From: Sabethes cyaneus
Lineage: Eukaryota; Arthropoda; Insecta; Diptera; Culicidae
Assembly: GCF_943734655.1 (NCBI RefSeq)
Contig: NC_071354.1
Span: 2,825,001-2,889,000 of the forward strand
Reading direction: 5' to 3'
Length of the DNA stretch: 64,000 nucleotides
Below, one piece after another: positions 55,767 to 64,000 of the stretch. Made by a program: the position numbers and the translations under genes. Position 1 is the stretch's first letter; each line of letters begins with the position of its first letter. The notes below the pieces were generated by a model, which was not told the DNA's origin, did not search any database, and saw only the letters and a list, made by a program, of their open reading frames with translations.

Positions 55767-56764
55767 CCGTGAAAGCACCAGTCGCCGCGCACTTAGTACG
55801 TTGGCTGGTACATAAATGCAAGTATAAAAATATTTCTTTTACATTTTATTATGCAATATACATTTTCGGTTAGTGTTTTTATTACGCTTTCAGACAAAAA
55901 TATTAAAAACGTCGTTTTGTTGCCACTAACAAGCAAAACACGACTTCGAGTACATCAGGTACATGTACCAATCCCCGCGCACATAATTTTGCTCCGTTTG
56001 CATTGCAGTGCACCAATGGTTCAATCGCCGCGGACTTTTCGTACTCATTTATTTCAATAAACATTTTATATTATATTCAACTGCTAATATGTTTTTATAA
56101 ATTTTACTGTCATAAACATGTTTTTCAATAGTTCTTTTCTATTATTTGTCTTTTAAAGCAAAATAATATAAAATATATGAAAAATACTTCTATATGTACA
56201 TCCAAATGCAAAACAATCCCTCCCTTTAGAAAAACTGTTGTACAATAGAATATTAGAACATTCTCCATAACCTTTTCCTGGTTCTATAAGTAGATGCTAT
56301 CTTCCAAAGACCCAAGCGCGGCGATAGGATAAGGTAATATTTTACCTGTACCAATGGCCGCACACTGGAAAATACCAGCAAAAATGCAGTAACAATCAAA
56401 ATGTGCAGCATTTCATATGAAGAAATGTTTAGTTCACTTCACGTTTCCGTTTTTGTGGAATATTTTTGCTACGCGTCCCAAGAAACTCTTAAATTCAACA
56501 CTGCACTTTTTTAGTTTGTCAGCTAACAAATTTACAAAGATGGCGCCTTGTAGGTGCTTGTAGTATCACCCGCTTGAATTTATTTTTTCTTTGCTTCTTC
56601 AAGCGTCGCCTGGTTGTCTATTTTGCTTTAACATAAACAGAAAAAGTGTAACAACAGAACTGTATGCATAAAATTATATGTTTTTATCTTAATTTTATGA
56701 TATTAATGAAAATATGGCCGGGTGCGCGGCCACTGAAACTGCGCGGCGACTGGTGCTTTCACGG
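55767..56764. mobile_element. Element L: 998-bp TA-flanked MITE with GCACCAGTCGCCGCGCA ends
   Basis: CCGTGAAAGCACCAGTCGCC at the left and GGCGACTGGTGCTTTCACGG at the right are perfect inverted repeats that continue to GCGCA. TA flanks both sides (55765-55766 and 56765-56766). Diverged copies of the CCAnnnnCCGCGCAC core recur inside, near 55970, 56015 and 56350. No transposase frame is present; the TA target suggests a Tc1/mariner type. Confidence 0.87.
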
Positions 56765-56766
56765 TA

Positions 56767-57638
56767 ATGCTCCTATGCGTTAACAATGTTTTATTAGTAT
56801 GATAAAAGCATTAAAATTGCTGATTATAACGGTGTTGCATTAGGGTTGCTGAATTTATTATTCTCAACAAATCCAGGCTAAAAAACATTTTCTTGTACCT
56901 TTGGTTTGGCAAAGTTTTTGGTTTTTGACTGACTTTTGGAGCTTTTGTAAGTGCTGCTAAATCGGAATTTCAGTCAACTAAGCTCACTAAGCCTTAATAC
57001 TAGAAATACTCGCAATAAAAAGATGTATGTATGTATGTATGTAAGGGGGTAGCCACCGTCACCTCAAGAGTTTCCCATTGTATGCAAATATAGAATTACT
57101 GCAGAATCGAATTTATCTACCTAGCAACTTTCATGTCAATGCTGTTCGTGAAGGACTCAAAGGGGCTGGATGGATCTATAAGTAATGTCGCTTATATGAT
57201 TCCACGGGAATATAAGACACTCCTTCCAGCATAGACTTCCTATTTCTAGATACATAACTTCGCCGTGCAAACTTATCTTGCGTGATGATTTGTGTGCTAG
57301 AAGGGCTCGTCAAATTCCTCTCCGACCTCATGTGACTTGGACTGGTTAGCACATCCCTCATCCAGTCTTCGATTCATTCGATACCCTGATGCTCCTTCCC
57401 CTTTACGATAATGATGGTATATGGTAATGTAATAAAATATGTGTTATATGAATATACATTATATGAAGATATATGAACAAAAATAGAACAATCTCACCAG
57501 CAGTCCTTTGAATGGAATAGAGCTGCATCATTTGAGTTTACATGAGTCCTTCCATTATTAATTTAATTCTTTTTTCTGGTATTCATGAATCATGAGCATT
57601 ATTTAAACTTTCTTCGGCCTGAGTTTTCACTGTACAGT
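56767..57638. other. Intergenic DNA with a (GTAT)n microsatellite
   Basis: A short (ATGT)n run lies at about 57023-57042. Otherwise there are no recognised features; frames are short and without domains. Confidence 0.5.
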
Positions 57639-57678
57639 AGGGGGAGCTCATGAAGCAGAGCTTTCATGAGCTCCCCCT
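57639..57678. repeat. Perfect 16-bp-arm hairpin flanked by TA
   Basis: AGGGGGAGCTCATGAA and TTCATGAGCTCCCCCT are perfectly inverse, with an 8-base loop (GCAGAGCT). If the outer A and T belong to flanking TA dinucleotides, it reads TA, GGGGG...CCCCC, TA, like two MITE ends joined with the interior lost. Confidence 0.85.
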
Positions 57679-57726
57679 AATTAAAATAACGAATGTTAAG
57701 CTTACCTACTAACAAGGTCGTGTGGC

Positions 57727-58072
57727 TCAGCCATCATCCAACCCCGCAGTTTTGAGATCAGGCGGCCGGGAATCACCCATCATCGCACCTCCTAGCTTGG
57801 CTACTGAATAAAGCATTACCGGGTAAGGCCACGTGGAGGCGCTAGGTAGGGACTTGGGATGGCTGGAACTATGTTGGACGTAGTGCAGTCGCACTTTCAA
57901 ACTGCAGAGTCCAGTTTGGTGGGAAGTGCGGTATAACTTCGTCTGGGCAAACTCCACGCTCCTGCAATGAATGTCAAAAGATTGTTCCCACTTGTGCTCA
58001 ATAGCTGCCATTATCGCTCGAGGAAAGCTGGATACACACTGTGTCTGAGTATAATTCAAGGTGCGAGACAAT
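57727..58072. repeat. Dispersed repeat, related in inverse orientation to 46693-46775
   Basis: 57785-57870 matches the reverse complement of 46693-46775. A minus-strand frame of 119 codons crosses it, but no domain is recognised and the shared part at 46.7 kb is in a different context. It probably belongs to an unclassified transposon. Confidence 0.5.
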
Positions 58073-58073
58073 A

Positions 58074-58383
58074 CCCAGATAACCAATAAGCATTAAAATA
58101 AGCAGTAAATCAGTCGTTTATTAGCATCCCTGGCGTTTTATACTGCAGGTTGTTGTTTATCAGCTTTTTGACTGCATAACTGTTGTAAATTGGCATCCAC
58201 AATTCTATTTAAATTCTTCTTGTTGGTAATTAGCAGCAAATAGGCATTGTCAGCACTATAAGAGGGCTAGCAGTAAAGTAACTGATATTTTGCCAAAATA
58301 GCATTTAAGTAGCATTTAAGGCAACTTAAGTGCTTATTGGCTTGCTTTTAAATTGCATTGGAAATGCTTATTGGTTACCTGGG
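58074..58383. mobile_element. Element J: 310-bp TA-flanked MITE
   Basis: CCCAGATAACCAATAAGCAT and (right, inverse) CCCAGGTAACCAATAAGCAT differ at one base. TA flanks both ends (58072-58073 and 58384-58385). The terminal CCCAG(A/G)TAAC is shared with element H, and a fragment resembling its end lies near 8102. GCATTTAAG/TGCTTATTGG motifs repeat inside. Confidence 0.88.
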
Positions 58384-58647
58384 TAGCTTAACTAGATTTC
58401 ATAATTATTTCAATACTTGTTAATCAAACATTTAAGCAAACAGTATGCGAGTTCAGTTGGCTCCCTATTTCGCAATTCTCGCTGCTCGATTGGCTGTGGC
58501 TTCCAAGATGACTGCTTCCGCGTATTTTTAGACTCTGGGTATTTCTAGTCTTAGCCGTCTCAGTGACAATACAAATAAAAAAGTAGTATCAATAACAGCA
58601 ATGTCGTCAGTTGCTGAAATGGTCTATTGTGGTTACCTCGACATCAG

Positions 58648-59683
58648 GGATGGTTCGATCACTTTGACTCAAGTTTGATTCATTTGAGAGTACCGCCTCC
58701 GCTCCGCCTCAGCCGAGCAAAATTTGACAAATTGGTATTATATGGGACATTTATAAAACTAGTTATTATTCGCTATGCGTGTGAAACGGTGCTGCCACCT
58801 TCCCAAGTTTGTTTTATTTGTGAAGTCGGTTCACACAGGCGTATGAAACTGAAGGGTAAAGAAGTAGCTAACATCTTTTTACGCTTCCTACACGTCCGAC
58901 ACAAAAAGAAAAAAAGCAAAAAAGTAACTTTGTTCGGGAGCTTACCAATACAGATTCATCCGAGGCTGAAGTTAGAGCGGGCTACTCACAAATACATTTT
59001 GTCCGAGGCAAAGTTTGTTGTGGGCTAGATGAGATGTTGGCTACACGAAAAATGTATGTGAATGACATTTGTGACAGCGGGGTGGGTTCACAGCAGATCC
59101 CTGTCACGACAGTTGTCAGCTGAAGCCGCCTCCGATAGTGGTGGTAATAGAGGTAGACAACAAGTTTTGAAACAAAATGTATACGAGACAACACATGTAT
59201 TTAAGGCTGCGCAGTATGACGAATGCGGCCTGTTGTTTTCCCTCTTTCGTTTATCGTAAAAAATAAGACCATCAAAAGTCAGAGTTTTTCACTTTTTGTG
59301 TTGCCGATAACAGAAAAAACGAACATGTTTCATTATCTACATCCCACATGCAACAAATTTTCTGAAGCATAAAACCGTATGATTGCGTAATTCTTTCAGT
59401 TGCTGTCAAATTTGACGTAAAATCGAGCCAGCAAGCCTGGCTCAACCGGCTTCAAGAAAAATGTATGAGAATCACGTTCGTGCCAGGGATGTGGTTCACA
59501 GGTTTGTTAAAGATTGAAAAGGATAGACAAAACTTTGCAAAAGATCCAGCAAAATTTTGTTTAGCGGAAATGTAGATAATAACTAGTTCTATAAATGTTC
59601 CATATATTCTTTTATCAAATTTTGCTCGGTTGAGACGGTACTGTCAAATGAATCAAAATTGAGTCAAAGTGATCGAACCATCC
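58648..59683. mobile_element. Element K: about 1036 bp with long (over 100 bp) inverted ends
   Basis: GGATGGTTCGATCACTTTGA at the left faces TCAAAGTGATCGAACCATCC at the right. The inverted arms continue through CGAGCAAAATTTGA and CATTTATAnAACTAGTTATTAT for about 120 bp. The 133-codon frame crossing the left arm has no transposase features. A clear target duplication was not found. Confidence 0.8.
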
Positions 59684-59727
59684 TTGCTGGACGTCTTCTG
59701 TGACAACGACTTGAATTGGCTGCGGAT

Positions 59728-59958
59728 CAGAGCTGGCCATCAATACAGATATTTGTGTATGCATATATTTGGGACCCTGCCGTTTTCTCCGAAGTACTTT
59801 ATTTTCTCTGTCTAATTTTTTGAATAACATAAATAGTTGATGGAGCACTTTAAAATTCAGGAACATTAGTAGAGCCAGAAATCACAGCCACCAAAATAAT
59901 TGATGGGTCCCCAATTTATGCATGCACAAATATTCTGTATTAATTTGTGGCAGCTCTG
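59728..59958. mobile_element. 231-bp hAT-like MITE with 8-bp duplication
   Basis: The left arm starts CAGAGCTGGCCATCAATACA and the inverse of the right arm starts CAGAGCTGCCACAAATTAAT. Arms continue to TTTGGGACC / GGTCCCCAA. CTGCGGAT (59720-59727) and CTGCAGAT (59959-59966) are the 8-bp target copies with one substitution. CAGAG ends plus an 8-bp duplication are typical of hAT. Confidence 0.85.
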
Positions 59959-59966
59959 CTGCAGAT

Positions 59967-60590
59967 TGCTTGTCCGGCAGCACGGGCAGCAGTCAGAAGA
60001 TTTTGATGACGCTACGGTAAACAAACACTACTCAACGGCAGTTCAACAAAAAAAAGATTGGAATCTTCGCATACCGCCCGCCTCTTTATAACAGGAACAG
60101 GTACGACAGTAGCAGCTAGCAGCAACCAGCCAGGTGTGGATGTGTGGTTTGTTTTGTCATTGCGAAAGAAAACCGTTCTTTCACTGCTCGTCGGTACTAC
60201 CTAATACTAGCTGTGTTGTCACCCGAAAAGGTAATTTTCATGATCCACTTGTTGCGGAAGAGACGTAGTGCAAAGTGTTAACTAGCAGACGGCAGGCGCT
60301 TTTGGATTTCAGTCCGGTAAATTGATCTAAATTGGTGAGAATGTTATTGCAATCAATGTAGTCTAATATGCGGGACGCACTTTGCTTTCAGCAGATAAAC
60401 TACTTGTGCGATATAAATAAATTAACATTCTGAATTTGTTCTGCAGCGTCCGCACTGCGAGATTACATTTGCGGTGAAAGGTTGCACGGTTGATCAGACT
60501 AAGCGGAGTGTGGATGGCAAGTAGAAAGTACATGTTTTTGTGCAATTACTGTGGAAATTCGAGTCCGGAAAACGAAGTATAGAGGATGCG
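59967..60590. other. Upstream region of the GalNAc-transferase gene
   Basis: No repeat or coding region was recognised here. It likely contains distal promoter sequence for the gene at 60.6-63.9 kb. Confidence 0.4.
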
Positions 60591-60788
60591 TATATAAGAG
60601 CAAAAGGCGGAAGACATGTTGACACATAGTTCAGTCACAAAAAAAATCGAAACCATTTTTCGTTGTCACTAGTAGCTCGTACTAAAGGTGCCACCTCATC
60701 GAAGTTCGCAGATATCAGTGAGGAGGTAGACCGAGCATAATACACGCATATCAAGTTCTATTTGAACCACACGCGAAGCGTAACGAAG
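60591..60788 (+). promoter_or_regulatory. Probable TATA promoter and 5' UTR exon of the GalNAc-transferase gene
   Basis: TATATAAG at 60591-60598 is followed by insect initiator-like TTCAGTCA near 60630, and another ATCAGTG lies near 60713. A strong donor CGAAG/GTAAGA follows at 60784-60794. The matching acceptor could be TTTGTAG at 61514-61520, giving a leader intron of about 730 bp just before the coding exon. The spacing from TATA to the first initiator is somewhat long (about 40), so the exact start is uncertain. Confidence 0.45.
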
Positions 60789-61553
60789 GTAAGAATGTGT
60801 GTCATAGTACCACTGTAGTGTTGTTATCTATATTGTAAAGGATATGTTGAATTGCTGTCTTGGTTATTCTGACTATTCTGCCGCATGGAAGAGCGTTTTT
60901 TAATTGTAATAAGCCAATTTAACTAATAAAAGTTTGGAGATTTGGAATTGAACTTTACGTAAGATAATGACTTTGAATGGTAACACGAACAAAAAGGTGC
61001 TTTACATTAATTCCCGATAAGCGAAATTATCGTTATGTAAATATTTACATTACTTCGAGTTGAAGTTGTATCGTAGCCTTATTGAAATGCATTTTGATGT
61101 TTGAAGAAAAATTGTCTTATAAAGAGGATCCTGGGAGAGGCCTCTTCAGCTGGCTGGCATTTCATTTTTCAAATTGCAAAAGTAATAATCTTTTAATAGC
61201 TTGCTGGAAATAATACTATTTATGAAAATGTGTTAAAAGTGTTTTGATTGGTAACATTGTGGTGAACGCACTTTCAACCGGATTAATTTTACTGCAGAGA
61301 ATTTTTTAAAATCATCGTTAGATTTGAAGGAATGTTTCCTTCAATAATTTGAAAATTTTCAAAATTACATAATTTAATTAAAAAACAGTAAGCAATTCTT
61401 CGTATTCAACTAAATCATTTTAGTATAAAATTACATAAAACAAACGTTTACTGTCACACAGCACGTGTAAAACATACCTGTTACCTATACTGATAATAAT
61501 TTTTAAAAATATATTTGTAGTGACACCAATTCCTGATTTACTACTAAAAAAGG

Positions 61554-63383
61554 ATGCGTCGTAATTTTCGAGTACTGCTAAAGTACGCCCTGGTTGGAGG
61601 CTTCATTCTGCTCTTCCTAACGCTGATCATTCGATCGTTCAACGTGGTGGATCGGCAGAGTTTGTTCCAGGGACACCTATCACCACGGCAAGAGCCACTA
61701 GTGCAACATCAGAAGCAAGGATCCTTCTTCAATGGATCGCCGAAAAATGCACTCCAAAAACGGATCGATTGGCACGATTACCAGTTGATCGAACAGGAAA
61801 AGAAACGTACGGGAGTCGGAGAGCACGGCATATCTGCCCATCTGGAGAAAAAAGATGAAGCGATGAAGGATAAACTGTTCAAGAAGAATGGTTTCAATGC
61901 TGTATTGAGCGACTTGATTTCGTTAAATCGTTCGCTGCCAGATATTCGCCACAAAGGTTGCCGGAAGAAGAAGTATTTGACTGAACTACCAACGGTTAGT
62001 GTGGTGGTTCCATTCTATAATGAGCATTGGAGTACGCTTCTGAGAACGGCATCCAGTGTCTTGTTGAGGTCACCTCCGGAGCTTATCAGTGAGATAATTT
62101 TGGTGGACGATTGTAGTACTAAAGAGTTTCTGAAGGATCAATTAGACAGGTATGTCACGGAGAACATGCCGAAGGTTAAAGTAGTTCATTTACCTGAGCG
62201 GTCCGGTTTAATAACGGCTAGATTGGCTGGAGCGAAAGTAGCTACTGCTGATGTGTTAATTTTCTTGGATTCGCACACGGAAGCAAACGTAAATTGGCTA
62301 CCACCATTGTTGGAGCCAATCGCGGAGGATTATAGGACCTGTGTTTGTCCGTTTATTGATGTAATTGATTGGGATACATTTGAGTATCGAGCCCAGGATG
62401 AAGGCGCGCGGGGTGCATTCGATTGGAAGTTTTACTACAAGAGGTTGCCGCTGTTGCCAAAAGATTTAGCGAACCCCACAGAACCTTTTGAAAGTCCTGT
62501 AATGGCGGGAGGATTGTTTGCGATAAGCTCAAAGTTCTTTTGGGAACTTGGTGGGTACGACGAAGGTTTGGATATATGGGGTGGTGAACAGTACGAGTTG
62601 AGCTTCAAAATTTGGCAGTGCGGAGGCCGGATGTATGATGCACCTTGTTCTCGCGTGGGTCATATCTATAGAGGGTATGCTCCTTTCGGAAATCCCAGGA
62701 AAAAAGATTTTCTATCACGAAATTACAAGCGCGTTGCCGAAGTGTGGATGGATGAATATAAAGAATTTCTGTATATGAGAGATAGAAAGAAATACGATAA
62801 CACTGATGCTGGAGATCTGTCTAAGCAGTTGGCTATTCGTGAGAAATTACAGTGCAAGCCGTTCAAATGGTTTATGGAAAAAGTTGCTTTCGATTTGATC
62901 GAAAAATACCCACCGGTTGAACCTCCGGACTTTGCCAACGGCGCAATTCAATCGTTGTCCAGTCCTAATCTCTGCGTTGATACGTTAAGTCATGGAGAGA
63001 AGCAAACAATCGGGTTGTTCTCCTGCGCTTCAGATAAAATTCAGCCACAACCTAATCAGTATTTCCAGCTGTCGTGGCATCGCGATTTGAGAATCAAATT
63101 CGGTGAACTTTGCTGGGACGTTTCGGAAAGTGGGCAGAACGCGAAAATTTTACTATTCCACTGTCACGGTGGACAGGGCAACCAGCTGTGGCGGTACGAT
63201 TTTGATAAGCAAATGATTAAGCAGGGTAAGAACAATCGTTGCCTGGATATGGACGCTGGCCAAAAATCTGTATTCGTGAATCCTTGCAATATAGAGAATC
63301 CCAACCAGAAGTGGAAGTGGGGCTTTGTGAATATAACCGCCATGCAAAGTTGGGAGACGTACGGGGCAAAGTTAATCGACTGA
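61554..63383 (+). CDS. pgant6-like: Polypeptide N-acetylgalactosaminyltransferase, Pgant6/GALNT10-like
   Basis: A single coding exon gives 609 aa, the usual family length. The enzyme moves GalNAc from UDP-GalNAc to Ser/Thr of proteins in the Golgi, starting mucin-type O-glycans. It is a type II membrane protein: short cytosolic tail, anchor at about residues 10-27 (YALVGGFILLFLTLII), then stem. The GT27 catalytic domain spans about 145-375, with VVVPFYNEHWSTLLRT, the Mn-binding DxH in LDSHTEAN (Asp239, His241), the third ligand His370 in RVGHIYRG, and the Gal/GalNAc-T motif ELGGYDEGLDIWGGEQYELS at 331-350. A ricin-B lectin domain follows at about 460-600, with CVDTL, QLW and QKW repeats. Stem and catalytic parts (SLNRSLPDIRH; AQDEGARGAFDW) fit Drosophila Pgant6 and human GALNT10 best. 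All catalytic residues are intact. Paralogue assignment is less certain than family. Confidence 0.93.
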   Translation: MRRNFRVLLKYALVGGFILLFLTLIIRSFNVVDRQSLFQGHLSPRQEPLVQHQKQGSFFNGSPKNALQKRIDWHDYQLIEQEKKRTGVGEHGISAHLEKKDEAMKDKLFKKNGFNAVLSDLISLNRSLPDIRHKGCRKKKYLTELPTVSVVVPFYNEHWSTLLRTASSVLLRSPPELISEIILVDDCSTKEFLKDQLDRYVTENMPKVKVVHLPERSGLITARLAGAKVATADVLIFLDSHTEANVNWLPPLLEPIAEDYRTCVCPFIDVIDWDTFEYRAQDEGARGAFDWKFYYKRLPLLPKDLANPTEPFESPVMAGGLFAISSKFFWELGGYDEGLDIWGGEQYELSFKIWQCGGRMYDAPCSRVGHIYRGYAPFGNPRKKDFLSRNYKRVAEVWMDEYKEFLYMRDRKKYDNTDAGDLSKQLAIREKLQCKPFKWFMEKVAFDLIEKYPPVEPPDFANGAIQSLSSPNLCVDTLSHGEKQTIGLFSCASDKIQPQPNQYFQLSWHRDLRIKFGELCWDVSESGQNAKILLFHCHGGQGNQLWRYDFDKQMIKQGKNNRCLDMDAGQKSVFVNPCNIENPNQKWKWGFVNITAMQSWETYGAKLID

Positions 63384-64000
63384 ATGGTAGTGGAAGACCA
63401 TCGCTTACTTCCACGAGCTCAAATTCATTTCTATTATAAAGTTATACAACATCACGAATTGTGATAGAAAACAGTCCAAGGTAGAACAAATGAGTGGTAA
63501 TTAAGCCAAGAATAATGTGTTTTTTTTGTTAAGTGGAAATTCGAGGTCTTGAACAAATTGGATTTTCTAAACTGTTTATTGAAAGGACTTGATTAAAGTA
63601 GTGTGATAAAGGCAGTATAAAAATGAGTATCTGATATTTTTTCTTTGAGCTGCACAAAAGCGTATGGTAGGATAACTATACGAATAACTTGCCATGAAAA
63701 CATATTCCCAACAGGAATGGGTAGCCGAATAACGATAATCACAATAAACATATCTAGTCTGTAAGATTTTTCTAGTATTATGTTTGCTGCAGTAACGTAG
63801 TAGAACAGAAGACAATTGTAACGAAATGCATTTAATCAATTTAAAGGCCATTTCCTTGAAACATCTATTTTGGGGAACCCAACAGCGTTATTCTATAGAA
63901 ACGTGTACGAAATGTGGATTTCGAAACCGCTGCTACAAATAAAAGCAATAAAACAAGTATTTTTTTGTCAAAACAATGTGTTTGTTTGAGATTATGAACC
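63384..64000 (+). terminator. 3' UTR and polyadenylation region of the GalNAc-transferase gene
   Basis: Two overlapping-range signals, AATAAA at 63938-63943 and 63947-63952, are followed by T- and GT-rich sequence (TTTTTTTGTC, TGTGTTTGTTTG). This is the expected layout of a cleavage site near 63965-63980. Frames inside the UTR are not credible genes. Confidence 0.65.

Noticed and set aside
57639..57678. Rho-independent terminator
   Set aside because: This is insect nuclear DNA; hairpin terminators of this type are bacterial, and TA borders point to a transposon remnant.
58627..59028. 133-codon plus-strand frame as a transposase
   Set aside because: It overlaps the inverted arm of element K and has no DDE or helix-turn-helix features.
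61554..63383. Retrocopy (processed gene) origin for the intronless GalNAc-transferase
   Set aside because: It has a TATA promoter, a likely 5' UTR intron, an intact frame with all catalytic residues and normal poly(A) signals, and no poly(A) tract or flanking duplication.

Overview
This window looks like nuclear DNA of a dipteran insect, most likely a culicine-type mosquito. The four conserved genes are insect-like, with short GT-AG introns of about 56 to 300 bp. Non-coding DNA is AT-rich and crowded with small inverted-repeat transposons (MITEs), decayed LINE and Ty3/gypsy pieces, microsatellites and a 142-bp-unit tandem repeat element. The species cannot be fixed from sequence alone.

Layout. 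1-28 kb has no conserved gene. It holds the end of one 142-bp-unit element (1-640), a minus-strand LINE split by a 407-bp insertion (1876-3846), an AT-rich desert, a TTAA-flanked MITE (8844-9570), and a very dense MITE nest (10.5-16 kb) in which the order of many insertions can be read from target-site duplications. Two CAGGGTG-ended elements follow (17102-18408 and 24988-27152), with a full 142-bp-unit element between them (18752-20987). 28.05-34.7 kb is a plus-strand, eight-coding-exon Spt20/SUPT20H gene (SAGA subunit) encoding about 1937 residues with long polyglutamine tracts. 34.7-48.8 kb is intergenic: LINE fragments, a paralogous copy of the 407-bp element carrying a clean 1301-bp TA-flanked transposon, and a broken Ty3/gypsy element. 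48.87-50.73 kb is Cyclin A on the minus strand (five coding exons, about 481 aa). 51.3-53.1 kb is another MITE nest. 54.17-55.05 kb is the exosome core subunit EXOSC8/Rrp43 (plus, two exons, 274 aa). 55.7-60 kb holds five inverted-repeat elements or hairpins. 60.6-63.95 kb is a plus-strand polypeptide GalNAc-transferase (Pgant6/GALNT10-like, 609 aa, single coding exon behind a probable 5' UTR intron).

The four genes act in separate processes: chromatin co-activation, cell cycle, RNA decay and Golgi O-glycosylation. Nothing suggests they form a functional cluster. No tRNA, rRNA, CRISPR array or bacterial-type operon was seen.

The most notable content is the mobile-element archaeology. One hAT-like MITE has inserted into its own family's ACTTTTGG site. 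TA-targeting MITEs have repeatedly used the TATATA in its terminus. A 1.3-kb transposon has symmetric subterminal GGGGTAAAACCG motifs, and its empty site survives 40 kb away. Exon joins and element boundaries were read by eye; no database search was possible.
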